Source: Sneathiellales bacterium (lineage in GTDB: Bacteria; Pseudomonadota; Alphaproteobacteria; JANQFL01). From it: a stretch of 52,955 nucleotides of DNA. Positions 33,973-43,230 of this stretch are shown piece by piece (the first letter of the stretch is position 1; each line of letters starts with the position of its first letter). Location of the stretch: NCBI GenBank assembly GCA_028277845.1, contig JANQFL010000010.1, positions 1-52,955 of the forward strand, read 5' to 3'. Below the pieces are notes generated by a model. It worked only from the letters and a program-made list of their open reading frames with translations. It was not told where the DNA came from and did no database searches. The position numbers were made by a program, and so were the translations under genes.

Positions 33973-35334
33973 ATGAAAGTTCGCCCAGGGTCTTTCCGCG
34001 CCATGCTGCCAGCCGGCGTTGCGCTGCTCACTCTGTCCGGTTTCGAAGCCCAGGCCGAAACGTTGTTCGAGGCAATGGCTGCCGCCTATGCCAACAATCC
34101 CACATTGGACGCCCAGCGTGCCCAATTGCGGGCCACCGATGAAAATGTCGCGCAAGCCGTTTCCGGCTGGCGGCCGACGGTGACGCTGAGCGGCGATGTC
34201 GGATGGCAGCGCCAGGAAATCAACAATCTGGGCGCAAACAACAACACCCCGAAAAACATCTCGGTTTCAGTCAGCCAACCGGTTTACAACGGCGGCACCA
34301 CCGTGTCGCAAACCAACAGTGCCGAGGCCAACGTTCAGGCCGGACGCGAAAACCTGCACGCCACGGAACAGACAGTCCTGTTGCAGGCGGTGACCGTGTA
34401 CATGGACGTTCTGCGCGATCAGGCGGTCGTTCAGTTGAACCGTAACAGCGAACAAGTGCTGAAGCGCCAGTTGGAAGCGGCTCAGGACCGGTTCCGGGTC
34501 GGCGAAATCACCCGCACCGACGTGGCTCAGGCCGAAGCGCGGCTTTCCCGCGCCACGGCCGATCGGGTACAGGCCGAAGGATTCCTGATCTCCAGCCGCG
34601 CATCCTATGAGCGCGTTGTCGGACGGGCACCCGGGGAACTCGACCCGCCGCCGCCGCTGCCGCCGTTGCCGGTCAGCGAAGACGAGGCCCGTGCGACGGC
34701 CGTGGCCGAAAACCCGAACTTGCGGGCGGCCCGGTTCACGGAGCAGGCCTCGGCTGCCGATGTCGAAACCGCGCGCGGCGGCCTGTTGCCGACGGTGTCC
34801 CTGTCAGCCAGCCTGGCGCACGGAGACGACACGTCCAGTACCGTCGACGAATCCGATACCGCCAAGATTACGGCCAATGTGTCGGTGCCCCTTTATCAAT
34901 CGGGTGCACAGTATTCGGCCGTAAGGCAGGCACGCCAGGTCAACAGCCAGCGTCGCATTCAGATCGAGGAAAACCGGCGCTCGGTACTCGAATCGGTGGT
35001 GCAGTCGTGGGAGCAGTTGACGACGGCCAAGGCCCGCATTGTTTCTCGGCGCGAACAGGTCCGGGCCAACGAAATTGCCCTCGATGGTGTCATACAGGAA
35101 GCCGCCGTCGGGTCGCGGACGACGTTGGACATACTTGATGCTGAGCAGGAACTGCTCGATTCACGGGTCGCCCTGGTACGGGCCGAACGCGACGAATACG
35201 TCGCGGCGTATTCGCTGCAGTCGTCGGTCGGGCGCCTGACCGCACAGCAGTTGGGCCTGCAGGCGGATATCTATGATCCGGCCGTGCATTATCAAAAAAT
35301 TAGAGACAAGTGGTACGGTACTACCGCCGATTGA
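33973..35334 (+). CDS. tolC: TolC-family outer membrane channel protein
   Basis: 453-aa outer membrane efflux/secretion channel. It has a Sec signal (MLPAGVALLTLSGFEAQA), then the two TolC repeats with long helices: ETLFEAMAAAYANNPTLDAQRAQL and ARATAVAENPNLRAARFTEQASAADVETARGGLLPTVSLSASL. It likely serves type I secretion and multidrug efflux, and could serve the exporter at 49304-52368. ATG at 33973 was chosen; a TTG at 33931 extends the frame. A stem-loop at 35367-35398 follows. Confidence 0.92.
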   Translation: MKVRPGSFRAMLPAGVALLTLSGFEAQAETLFEAMAAAYANNPTLDAQRAQLRATDENVAQAVSGWRPTVTLSGDVGWQRQEINNLGANNNTPKNISVSVSQPVYNGGTTVSQTNSAEANVQAGRENLHATEQTVLLQAVTVYMDVLRDQAVVQLNRNSEQVLKRQLEAAQDRFRVGEITRTDVAQAEARLSRATADRVQAEGFLISSRASYERVVGRAPGELDPPPPLPPLPVSEDEARATAVAENPNLRAARFTEQASAADVETARGGLLPTVSLSASLAHGDDTSSTVDESDTAKITANVSVPLYQSGAQYSAVRQARQVNSQRRIQIEENRRSVLESVVQSWEQLTTAKARIVSRREQVRANEIALDGVIQEAAVGSRTTLDILDAEQELLDSRVALVRAERDEYVAAYSLQSSVGRLTAQQLGLQADIYDPAVHYQKIRDKWYGTTAD

Positions 35335-35366
35335 CGGCACGGTTACCAATTGACAAGCAAACGCTG

Positions 35367-35398
35367 TTAAACCGGGAAAACGAACCCTCCCGGTTTAA
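35367..35398 (+). terminator. Hairpin after tolC
   Basis: 11-bp perfect stem TTAAACCGGGA / TCCCGGTTTAA with a 10-nt loop, 33 bp after the tolC stop. No U-tract follows, so termination strength is uncertain. Confidence 0.6.
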
Positions 35399-35481
35399 GG
35401 GGTTTGCGCATGACGCGAAGACTCGCTTTTTGTTTCACCCTGGCATAATTTAGCGGGGCTAGGCGGTATTGAGGTTATTCG

Positions 35482-36186
35482 ATGAGCCAAACGGACTCGC
35501 AACAAGAACCAACCATGGAAGAAATTCTGGCGTCGATTCGCCGGATCATTTCCGAAGAGGGTGAGACAGAAGAGGGCGAGGAAGGGGCGGAATCCGAAGC
35601 GGAGGAAGCCATAGAACTCGACGAGCCCGAAGAGGCCGTCGAACCCATCGATCTGAGTACCGAAGAAGAAGACGCGGCCGGAGAAGCGGGGGAGGACGTT
35701 CTCGAACTGACCGAAATGGTTGCCGAGGATGGCAGCGTCGTCAGCCTGGACGATGAAGAATCTGCCGAGGAAGAACCCGTCGAGGCAGAACCCATCGAGG
35801 AAGAACCTGTCGAGGAAGAAGCCGTCGAGGAAGAGCTCACCGAAGAAGAAGAGTCCTTTGACGACGTTTTGGCGGAACCGGAGCCCGAGCCCGAACCGGC
35901 GTCCGAGCCCGATATCGCGGCTTTAGCCGACGCCGGTCTTGTTTCCGACCCCGTCGCCGACCAGGCCTCGGCGACATTTGCCGGATTGAGCGGCGCCGTA
36001 CTGGCCGCCCGCGGCGTGCCCATGGGAGATAGCCACAAGACTTTGGAAGAGCTAGTTAAGGAACTGCTTCGGCCCATGCTGAAGGAGTGGCTCGACCAGA
36101 ATCTGGCATCCTTGGTACAGCGCATCGTCGAACGCGAGGTCGAACGACTCGCCGGCCGGGCCGACCGGGATCAAAGCGACCTTTAA
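35482..36186 (+). CDS. popZ: Polar organising protein PopZ (DUF2497)
   Basis: 234-aa, very acidic protein. The N-terminus PTMEEILASIRRIISEE is the conserved PopZ helix. The middle (about 30-150) is Glu/Asp/Pro-rich and disordered. The C-terminus KTLEELVKELLRPMLKEWLDQNLASLVQRIVEREVERLAGR forms the oligomerisation helices. PopZ condenses at cell poles and anchors chromosome and signalling proteins in alphaproteobacteria. The acidic linker is long compared with Caulobacter PopZ. valS follows after 67 bp, as commonly seen. Confidence 0.92.
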   Translation: MSQTDSQQEPTMEEILASIRRIISEEGETEEGEEGAESEAEEAIELDEPEEAVEPIDLSTEEEDAAGEAGEDVLELTEMVAEDGSVVSLDDEESAEEEPVEAEPIEEEPVEEEAVEEELTEEEESFDDVLAEPEPEPEPASEPDIAALADAGLVSDPVADQASATFAGLSGAVLAARGVPMGDSHKTLEELVKELLRPMLKEWLDQNLASLVQRIVEREVERLAGRADRDQSDL

Positions 36187-36253
36187 AACCGCCCGGTTTT
36201 GCGCTATCCAGCGTATTCCGAAATTTCTGTCTGTTAGTTGAGGTAGTTCAGCG

Positions 36254-38902
36254 ATGCTGAGCAAGGTGTACCGACCCCAGGAGGTCGAGGAGAAACAGTA
36301 TGCCCGCTGGGAAGAAGCGGGCGCGTTCGCGTGCGGCCAGACCGAGGGCCAACCCTATACGATCGTCATTCCGCCGCCCAACGTCACCGGCAGCCTGCAC
36401 ATGGGCCACGCCCTCAACAACACCTTGCAGGACGTCCTGATCCGCTTCCAGCGCATGCGCGGCCGCGACGCCCTGTGGCAACCCGGCACCGATCATGCCG
36501 GCATCGCCACCCAGATGGTTGTCGAACGGCAATTGGCCGAACAGGGTACCGACCGGCGCGACATGTCCCGTGACGCCTTCATCGCCAAGGTGTGGAAATG
36601 GCGGGAGGAATCGGGCGGCACCATCATCGATCAGTTGCGCCGGCTGGGTGCCTCGTGCGACTGGGAGCGTGAGCGCTTCACCATGGACGACGGTCTCTCC
36701 CAGGCCGTGCTCAAGGTCTTCGTCGACCTCTACAAGCAGAACCTGATCTACCGCGACAAGCGCCTGGTCAACTGGGACTGCAAGTTCCAGACCGCTATTT
36801 CGGACCTCGAGGTCGAGCAACGCGATGTCAACGGCCATCTGTGGCACTTCAAATATCCCATCGACGGCGAGGAGGGGCGTTTCATCACCGTCGCCACCAC
36901 CCGCCCCGAGACCATGCTGGGCGACACCGGTGTCGCCGTGCATCCGGATGACGAGCGCTATGCCGACTTGATCGGCAAATACGCCGTGTTGCCGCTGGTC
37001 GGCCGCAAGATCAAGATTGTTGCCGACCTGCATGCCGACCCGGAGCAGGGATCGGGTGCCGTGAAGATCACACCGGCCCATGACTTCAACGACTTCGAGG
37101 TCGGCCGCCGGCACGATCTGGAGATGGTCAACATCTTCGACGCGCACGGCAATCTCAACGAGATGGTGCCCGCGGCGTATCAGGGTATGGAACGCTTCGC
37201 GGCCCGCGAGAAGGTCGTTGCCGACCTGGAAGCCCAGGGTCTGGTCGCCGAGATCGAGGACCATCAGCATACCGTGCCGTACGGCGACCGCTCGGGCGTG
37301 GTCATCGAACCGTGGCTGACCGACCAATGGTACGTCGACGCCGCCGAACTGGCCAAGAAACCCATCGAGGCGGTCGAGCGCGGCGAGACCCGCTTCGTGC
37401 CGCAGCAGTGGGAAAAAACCTTCTTCGAATGGATGCGCAACATTCAGCCCTGGTGCATTTCGCGCCAGATCTGGTGGGGCCATCAGATCCCGGCCTGGTA
37501 CGCGCCCGACGGCAAGGTGTTCGTCGAGAAGACCGAGGAAGAGGCCCGGAACGCCGCCAAGATCCACTATGGCAAGGACGTGCCGCTCGAGCGCGACCCG
37601 GACGTGCTGGACACTTGGTTCTCGTCGGCCCTGTGGCCGTTCTCGACGCTGGGCTGGCCGGAAGAGACACCTGAACTCAAACGCTATTACCAGACCGACG
37701 TGCTGGTGACCGGCTTTGACATCATCTTCTTCTGGGTCGCCCGCATGATGATGATGGGCATGCACTTCATGGAAGAGGCGCCGTTTCACACGGTCTATAT
37801 CCATGCCCTGGTGCGCGACGAGCGCGGCCAGAAAATGTCCAAGTCCAAGGGCAACGTCATCGACCCGTTGCACCTGATCGACAAGTTCGGCGCCGACGCC
37901 CTGCGCTTCACCCTGTCGGCCATGGCCGCTCAGGGGCGCGACATTAAGCTCTCGGAAAACCGGGTCGAAGGCTACCGCAACTTCGCCACCAAGCTGTGGA
38001 ACGCGGCCCGGTTCTGTGAGATGAACGTCTGCCTGCCGTCCGATGACTTCGAGCCGGGCAATTGCCGTGAAACCGTCAACCGCTGGATCGTCGGCGAGAC
38101 GGCGCGGGCGTCGGAGAAGGTGACCCAGGCACTGGATGCCTACAAGTTCAACGAGGCGGCCAACGCCGCCTATCAGTTCACCTGGGGCACGTTCTGCGAC
38201 TGGTACCTGGAGTTTTCCAAGCCCCTGTTGACCGAGGGCGGCGAACTGGCGCGCGAGGAAACCCGGGCCTGTGCGGCCTGGGTGCTGCAGCAGATCCTCA
38301 AGCTGCTGCACCCCTTCATGCCGTTCATCACCGAGGAAATCTGGGAACGCCAGGCAGGCCCCAAGAATTCAATGCTGATGCAGCAGGACTGGCCGGGCTC
38401 GTCCGCCATTCCGATCGACTCCGAGGCCGATGCCGAGATGGCCTGGGTTATCGAACTGATCAGCGACGTGCGCGCCGTCCGCTCGGAAAGCAACGTGCCG
38501 GCCGGTGCCAGGATCCCCATGCGTCTGCTCAACGGCAACGCCGAAACGCTCCGCCGTCTGGAGGCCAACGACGAAGTCATCCGCCGTCTGGCCCGGCTCG
38601 ACAGCGTCGAAACCGAAGGCGGCGTGCCGACCGGTTCGGTGCAGATCGTGATTGGTGAAGCGACTCTGGTGTTGCCGCTGGCCGGCGTCATCGACCTGGA
38701 CGCCGAACGGGCACGCCTGCGCACACAGATCGACAAGCACGCCGGCGAGATCGCCAAGATCGACAAGAAACTGGCCAACGCCAACTTCATGGCCAAGGCG
38801 CCGGAACATGTCATCGAGGAACAGCGCGATCGGCGCAACGATGCCGACGCTACACGCGCCAAGCTGGCCGAGGCGCTCGAGCGGTTGTCGGCGGCTGGCT
38901 AG
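36254..38902 (+). CDS. valS: Valine--tRNA ligase
   Basis: 882-aa class I aminoacyl-tRNA synthetase that charges tRNA-Val. The HIGH motif is in PPPNVTGSLHMGHALNN, and the KMSKS motif in KMSKSKGNVIDPL. The editing domain has TTRPETMLGDTGVAVHP. The C-terminal coiled-coil (ARLRTQIDKHAGEIAKIDKKLANANF) is complete. Length is typical. The start ATG at 36254 fits MLSKVYRPQEVEEKQY. No partial copy is seen. Confidence 0.97.
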   Translation: MLSKVYRPQEVEEKQYARWEEAGAFACGQTEGQPYTIVIPPPNVTGSLHMGHALNNTLQDVLIRFQRMRGRDALWQPGTDHAGIATQMVVERQLAEQGTDRRDMSRDAFIAKVWKWREESGGTIIDQLRRLGASCDWERERFTMDDGLSQAVLKVFVDLYKQNLIYRDKRLVNWDCKFQTAISDLEVEQRDVNGHLWHFKYPIDGEEGRFITVATTRPETMLGDTGVAVHPDDERYADLIGKYAVLPLVGRKIKIVADLHADPEQGSGAVKITPAHDFNDFEVGRRHDLEMVNIFDAHGNLNEMVPAAYQGMERFAAREKVVADLEAQGLVAEIEDHQHTVPYGDRSGVVIEPWLTDQWYVDAAELAKKPIEAVERGETRFVPQQWEKTFFEWMRNIQPWCISRQIWWGHQIPAWYAPDGKVFVEKTEEEARNAAKIHYGKDVPLERDPDVLDTWFSSALWPFSTLGWPEETPELKRYYQTDVLVTGFDIIFFWVARMMMMGMHFMEEAPFHTVYIHALVRDERGQKMSKSKGNVIDPLHLIDKFGADALRFTLSAMAAQGRDIKLSENRVEGYRNFATKLWNAARFCEMNVCLPSDDFEPGNCRETVNRWIVGETARASEKVTQALDAYKFNEAANAAYQFTWGTFCDWYLEFSKPLLTEGGELAREETRACAAWVLQQILKLLHPFMPFITEEIWERQAGPKNSMLMQQDWPGSSAIPIDSEADAEMAWVIELISDVRAVRSESNVPAGARIPMRLLNGNAETLRRLEANDEVIRRLARLDSVETEGGVPTGSVQIVIGEATLVLPLAGVIDLDAERARLRTQIDKHAGEIAKIDKKLANANFMAKAPEHVIEEQRDRRNDADATRAKLAEALERLSAAG

Positions 38903-38948
38903 TCGGCATGCAGGATCGGTAGCGCTGCCACACTGCTGGTGCCGGGTC

Positions 38949-39746
38949 TTAGAGAGGCAGGTCGTAACCCAATCGCTTCGAGACGGACTTCGTGATCTGG
39001 TCGAAGCGCTGATAGGCCTCGCGGGACCAATGCTCGCTTCGGCTGGTGGGGTCGAAAGCCTGTGGCCTGGCGACCGGTGACCAGTGCAAATCATCGGCGC
39101 CGCCGCGCTCGAAGGACGATCCGTAAACCGGGAAATCCTCGACACTAGCATAGTCGAACGCGCTGGCATCGAGCCCGGCATGTGTGAAGATGGACCGCAG
39201 TACGGTTTTCGGCTCGGCGACGAGATCCTCGTACCGTACGACCTTCAACACCCTTTCGGCGCTTCGGCCGAAAGTCTCCTGTAGCGCGACAAGATAGGCG
39301 GCCGCCGCGCCCCATCGCCTGCAGGCGTCGTCAAACTCCCAATTGAAACCTTTCATACCGGACTCCACGACATCGGGCCCGAAACGGGTCAGAACAATCA
39401 GATCGCATCCGGGCAGGTAAGTAGGCGCAAGTTCCAACCCGCTGACGGCCGGAGATTTGAATACGACACGCCGGCCTTCCTCGTCCGCATCCGACTGCAT
39501 GAAGGACAAGACGGCGTGTCCCAGCATGCCGCGCAGATCGGGGATACGGTCATGGGCGCCCCACGCTTCGTTCCAGTTTGCCTGCACGGACCGGATGTAG
39601 TTTTCCAGGTGTGACAGGCCGCTGACGAGGAAGTCCTCGTGCAGTGTCCGTGGCGCCGTACATTCCCGATGGGTCGCCAGCAGCCGGCCCAGGTAGTTCG
39701 TGCCAACCCGCCGCGTCAGGCCGAACACCAGTATCGGACGCAACAT
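38949..39746 (-). CDS. Sulfotransferase-like protein
   Basis: 265-aa protein with a P-loop-like PAPS-binding start, PILVFGLTRRVGTNYLGRLL (family usually RSGTT), a later VVRYEDLVAEPKTVLRSIFTHAGL, and LIVLTRFGPDVVESGMKG. This pattern is that of sulfotransferases acting on carbohydrates or lipids. The acceptor is unknown, and the P-loop change makes catalytic activity uncertain. ATG 39746 was chosen; a TTG at 39776 would add ten residues without a clear ribosome site. Confidence 0.72.
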   Translation of the reverse strand: MLRPILVFGLTRRVGTNYLGRLLATHRECTAPRTLHEDFLVSGLSHLENYIRSVQANWNEAWGAHDRIPDLRGMLGHAVLSFMQSDADEEGRRVVFKSPAVSGLELAPTYLPGCDLIVLTRFGPDVVESGMKGFNWEFDDACRRWGAAAAYLVALQETFGRSAERVLKVVRYEDLVAEPKTVLRSIFTHAGLDASAFDYASVEDFPVYGSSFERGGADDLHWSPVARPQAFDPTSRSEHWSREAYQRFDQITKSVSKRLGYDLPL

Positions 39747-39889
39747 GCCGTCGGGATCGATCGGGGTTTCCTGCAAGGTGATTGTCTCAGTTGAATGTTA
39801 CCGGATGTTCGCGGGAACCGGCTGGCCGCCGGCGCAATTGTCCGCGGTCACCGATGATAATCGCACACCATTTGCTTGGGTATATGGAG

Positions 39890-40366
39890 TTATAATGGTT
39901 TCCGCGCCATCCAATAGTCCAGGCATTGGCCTTCACCGACGTCACGGGACCGTTTTTCGACAATCTCGTACCCAAGTCCCCGGTAGAAATCATAGGACGG
40001 CAGGGACACACTGAGCTCGGTTTCGGCAATGCCGTTGCGCCGGGCCAGCTCTTCCAAAGCCATCATCAGCGCCCGACCTCGTCCGCCGCCTTGTTTGTCA
40101 GGATGTACGAACACGGCGAAAATCTCATTGTCCACGACGCTGCCTGTGGCGGTGAGCGTGTTGTCTTCGTCGATCACCAGGACGGTGCCGTCGCGGTTGC
40201 GTGCGCGAATTTGATCCTGGCCATGAAAGGATTTGAAAAACGCGACGGCACGGGGCGGATATGCGGCGGCATAGCTGATATCGATCGTATCGTGAATTAA
40301 CCTGCGCAAGGTGACGAAATCGGAGTCGCGGCAGGGTCGGATCGTGTATTTTCCCGGTTCGGACAT
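39890..40366 (-). CDS. GNAT-family N-acetyltransferase
   Basis: 158-aa acetyltransferase. The acetyl-CoA loop is VHPDKQGGGRGRALMMALEELA, matching the R/Q-x-x-G-x-G/A pattern. The N-terminus TIRPCRDSDFVTLRRLIHDTIDISYAAAYPPRAVAFF is characteristic of a common GNAT subgroup. Substrate unknown. It lies between a sulfotransferase-like gene and a divergent second GNAT gene. Confidence 0.9.
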   Translation of the reverse strand: MSEPGKYTIRPCRDSDFVTLRRLIHDTIDISYAAAYPPRAVAFFKSFHGQDQIRARNRDGTVLVIDEDNTLTATGSVVDNEIFAVFVHPDKQGGGRGRALMMALEELARRNGIAETELSVSLPSYDFYRGLGYEIVEKRSRDVGEGQCLDYWMARKPL

Positions 40367-40424
40367 ACCGCGACATTAAACATGCATCGGCGTTTCCGGA
40401 AGCCGGTGTCAAGGAGAACCGTTG

Positions 40425-41141
40425 ATGGCGCAATACACGAATGAACTGGATCAGCCTGTCGGTGCGGCATTGCCCGATTGGCGGCCCGCCCGGTTTCCCA
40501 GGGTTGACCACATGTCGGGAACATACTGCGTGCTTGAATTGATCGACGTTGAACGCCATGCCGACGACCTGTTTGCCGCGTTTGCCGAAGATACCGAGAG
40601 CCGCATGTGGACCTACATGGTCGATGGCCCATTCGTTACGGCGGATGACCTGCGTGCCTGGCTGGATACCGCCGCGGCCCTGCAGGACCAGGTCTACTAT
40701 GTCATTACCGACAAGCGGTCCGGCAAGGCGAGCGGTTGGGCCAGTTATCTGCGTATTCAGCCGGCTCACGGTGTCGTGGAAGTCGGCAGCATTGCCTACG
40801 CGCCCCGTTTGCAGCGTACGCCGGCCGCGACCGAGGCCATGTATTTGATGATGCGCCAGGCGTTCGAGGATTTCGGCTACCGCCGATACGAATGGAAGTG
40901 CGACGCCCTCAACGCGGCATCGTGCCGGGCGGCCGAGCGGCTTGGATTTTCATATGACGGCTTGTTCCGACAAGCCATCGTCTACCGTGGCCGCAACCGC
41001 GACACCGCCTGGTACTCGGTGCTTGACGGCGACTGGCCGGCACTCAAGCCGGCCTATCAGGCGTGGCTGTCGCCGGACAATTTCGATGCCGGCGGACAAC
41101 AACGCCGCAAACTTGCCGATCTGATTGCCGGGCGGCGCTAA
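40425..41141 (+). CDS. GNAT-family N-acetyltransferase (RimJ/RimL-like)
   Basis: 238-aa protein resembling the Acetyltransf_3/RimJ-RimL group. The acetyl-CoA region is RLQRTPAATEAMYLMMRQAFEDFGYRRYEWKCDALNAASCRAAERLGFSYDG, with the conserved N.AS..AAERLGF block. ATG at 40425 follows AAGGAGAACCGTTG; TTG at 40422 is adjacent. It overlaps the next, convergent GNAT gene by 4 bp. Substrate unknown. Confidence 0.9.
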   Translation: MAQYTNELDQPVGAALPDWRPARFPRVDHMSGTYCVLELIDVERHADDLFAAFAEDTESRMWTYMVDGPFVTADDLRAWLDTAAALQDQVYYVITDKRSGKASGWASYLRIQPAHGVVEVGSIAYAPRLQRTPAATEAMYLMMRQAFEDFGYRRYEWKCDALNAASCRAAERLGFSYDGLFRQAIVYRGRNRDTAWYSVLDGDWPALKPAYQAWLSPDNFDAGGQQRRKLADLIAGRR

Positions 41142-41629
41142 CGCCACGCCTCCCGGGTCAGCGTGTAGACGATGCAGTCATCGGCGCCGAACCGGCGGCG
41201 GCCGACGGCGCGGAAGCCGAGCCGTTCGTAGAACCGATGGGCATCGGTGTTGCTGGCGAGGGGGTCGATCAGCACGGCCCGGACCGATGAATCGGCGAAG
41301 CAACGGTCCAGCGCCTGACGCATCATGGCCGTGCCGAAACCCTGGCCCAGGTCGTTTGCCTCGCCGATCCAGATATCGATGGCGCGCAGGCCGGTTCCGA
41401 TGTCGCCCCAATAGTGGGTTTCTTCCTCGGCCGGATCGATGATCTGTACGATCCCCACGGGCCGCCCATCGATTTCACCGATCAGCATATCCCGCCACTG
41501 CGGCTCGAGGCCGAGTTCGTATGCCCAGTCGACGGCGTCGTCCGCCGCGCCCGATGCGATCACGTGGGGTTGCGTGTCCCAGTGGCGCAGCAGGTCGAGA
41601 TCGTCGAGGGTCGCGGGCCGCAGTTTCAT
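41138..41629 (-). CDS. GNAT-family N-acetyltransferase, AAC(6')-like
   Basis: 163-aa protein related by pattern to the aminoglycoside 6'-acetyltransferase branch: IGTGLRAIDIWIGEANDLGQGFGTAMMRQALDRCFADSSVRAVLIDPLASNTDAHRFYERLGFRAVG. This similarity does not show antibiotic activity; chromosomal members often have other substrates. ATG at 41629 is clear. It is the last of three GNAT genes in a row. Confidence 0.85.
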   Translation of the reverse strand: MKLRPATLDDLDLLRHWDTQPHVIASGAADDAVDWAYELGLEPQWRDMLIGEIDGRPVGIVQIIDPAEEETHYWGDIGTGLRAIDIWIGEANDLGQGFGTAMMRQALDRCFADSSVRAVLIDPLASNTDAHRFYERLGFRAVGRRRFGADDCIVYTLTREAWR

Positions 41630-41648
41630 GGATTAGCTGTGCCGGCGG

Positions 41649-42569
41649 TCACTGCGGCCTGGGCGGGCTCAATTCCCCAAGCCGCGCGTCGATGGCGGCG
41701 CGGTCCGCGATACTCGGCATGGCACCGGCGGCAAGGCAGGTGAGGGCGCCGGCCACCGACGCATGATGCAGGGCGTCCGGCAGGTCCTGGCCTTCGTCGA
41801 GCCCGGCGGCGAACGCGCCGACGAAGCTGTCGCCCGCCGCCGTGGTGTCGACCGGGTCGATCTTCAGGGCGCCGACCCGCCATTTGGCCTCATGGGCCAG
41901 CGCCAGCGCGCCGTCGCTTCCCAGGGTGACGACCAGGGCCGTCGGGACTTTGGCGCGCAAAGCATCCGCGGCGTCTTCCGGATCGCGGCCGGTAATGCCG
42001 AACCGTTCCGCCGCCGCCGCGATTTCCAGTTCGTTGCAGATCACGTAATCCAGCACCGGCCAGATGTCGTCGGGGATGTGGGCGGCCGGGGCGTTGTTGA
42101 GGATGACCCGGGCGCCGGCGGCCTTGGCCCGATCGGCGAGGCGCCAGTTTTCCTCGAGCGGCACTTCCATCTGCAGCAAGACGGTCGTGTCCGGCCCCAG
42201 CGCATCGTCGGGCACCAGGCCGGCATGCACCGTGCGGTTGGCGCCGCCGGCCACGGCGATCTGGTTTTCGCCGTTGGCGTCGACGCAGATGGCGGCGCAG
42301 CCGGTCGGCGCGCCGCCCGTGGCGACCAGCGCCGCGTCCACCTTGGCGGCGTGCAATTCGGCGACGGCGGCGCGGCCGAAATCGTCGTCCCCGACCATGC
42401 CGGCCATACGGGTCGGCGCGCCGAACCGGCCGGCGGCGACCGCTTGGTTGGCGCCCTTGCCGCCCGGTACGGTCAGGTAGTCGGCGCCGAGCACCGTCTC
42501 GCCGGGTTTGGGCAGCGTCTCCACGGGAAACACCAGGTCGGCGTTGATCGAACCGAAGACCAGGATCAT
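41649..42569 (-). CDS. rbsK: Ribokinase (PfkB family)
   Basis: 306-aa carbohydrate kinase that phosphorylates ribose to ribose 5-phosphate. The N-terminal GSINADLVF and GKGANQAVAA motif, and the C-terminal DTTAAGDSFVGAFAAGL with its catalytic Asp, are complete. Pattern and length fit RbsK. It faces away from a nucleoside hydrolase 660 bp off, so both may serve ribonucleoside use. No ribose transporter is in the window. Confidence 0.9.
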   Translation of the reverse strand: MILVFGSINADLVFPVETLPKPGETVLGADYLTVPGGKGANQAVAAGRFGAPTRMAGMVGDDDFGRAAVAELHAAKVDAALVATGGAPTGCAAICVDANGENQIAVAGGANRTVHAGLVPDDALGPDTTVLLQMEVPLEENWRLADRAKAAGARVILNNAPAAHIPDDIWPVLDYVICNELEIAAAAERFGITGRDPEDAADALRAKVPTALVVTLGSDGALALAHEAKWRVGALKIDPVDTTAAGDSFVGAFAAGLDEGQDLPDALHHASVAGALTCLAAGAMPSIADRAAIDARLGELSPPRPQ

Positions 42570-42677
42570 GCGGCGCCCTCGACATGTGGCAATTGATGGA
42601 CCGGAGAATCACTAACCCATTCCGCGGCCCTGACGAAGCCCTAATCGCGGCACCGGAATGCGGATGGCGGCTAACGG

Positions 42678-42863
42678 CTAACGGCGGCGGGATTTGCGGG
42701 CGGGCGCCCGTTGGCGTTCGTCGAGCACCTGGCCGATGACCTGGGCGACGAACCGGGCATCGGGATGGCCCGCCGCCGCCGGACGGGCGCCGGTATCCGA
42801 TGCGCGCCGCTCCGGGTTGCGCCGTCGGTCCGGCCGGGCGCGGCGGTCGGGCGGCAACCTCAT
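42678..42863 (-). CDS. Candidate small basic protein under a sigma-54 promoter
   Basis: 61-aa Arg-rich protein (MRLPPDRRARPDRRR..., ending DARFVAQVIGQVLDERQRAPARKSRRR). The DARFVAQVIGQVL helix looks conserved, but I do not recognise a family. A sigma-54-like promoter (42952-42967) and an activator-like motif (43028-43048) lie upstream on this strand. An in-frame longer reading lacks a start codon, and a short overlapping ATG frame (from about 42905) ends by a TGA, so a frameshift is possible. Treat as tentative. Confidence 0.4.
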   Translation of the reverse strand: MRLPPDRRARPDRRRNPERRASDTGARPAAAGHPDARFVAQVIGQVLDERQRAPARKSRRR

Positions 42864-42951
42864 GCCGCCCGCCGATCCGGCCGGAAATGCGCCGTATTGG
42901 ACATGGTCTTGGCCCCGATGTTTCCTCGTCTCGTCTTTAGCCAAGAGTTCT

Positions 42952-42967
42952 GCAAAAACCGCACCAA
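42952..42967 (-). promoter_or_regulatory. Sigma-54-like promoter, minus strand
   Basis: On the minus strand TTGGTGCGGTTTTTGCA is read: GG and GC are 12 bp apart, and the flanks fit YTGGYRYR-N4-TTGCW. It reads towards the candidate small gene at 42678-42863, start expected near 42940. Confidence 0.5.
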
Positions 42968-43027
42968 TCCGCGAAATTGGCGGAAATCCTCGACTCCGGT
43001 TGCGGACACCCATCGGGTTCAACCCAA

Positions 43028-43048
43028 AGTGTCGGAATTTCTTACACT
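43028..43048. promoter_or_regulatory. Second copy of the AGTGTCGGAA-N4-TTACACT motif
   Basis: AGTGTCGGAA-TTTC-TTACACT. All 17 positions outside the 4-bp core equal the motif at 30645-30665. It is 61 bp from the sigma-54-like promoter at 42952-42967. Confidence 0.6.
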
Positions 43049-43230
43049 GGTCTGGTCCGGGCGCGCGGGACCGGGGCGGATTTCGGCGAAATTCCGCCCG
43101 GACCGCGCCTATGGGAATTGTAAGGAACGCCGACGGCCCGTCCCGTGTCCCCGCCGCGCTTGCCTGCGGGCGGGCGGGGTGATACGTCGGGAGCATAAGA
43201 GACACCATTATTCAGACAGGAGCGCGCACC

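Noticed and set aside
36248-38311. A 687-codon open frame on the minus strand opposite valS
   Set aside because: It is opposite a complete valS with all catalytic motifs and shows no family features.
41138-41629. Call of an antibiotic resistance gene
   Set aside because: Only the general AAC(6')-like GNAT pattern is seen; chromosomal relatives commonly act on other substrates.
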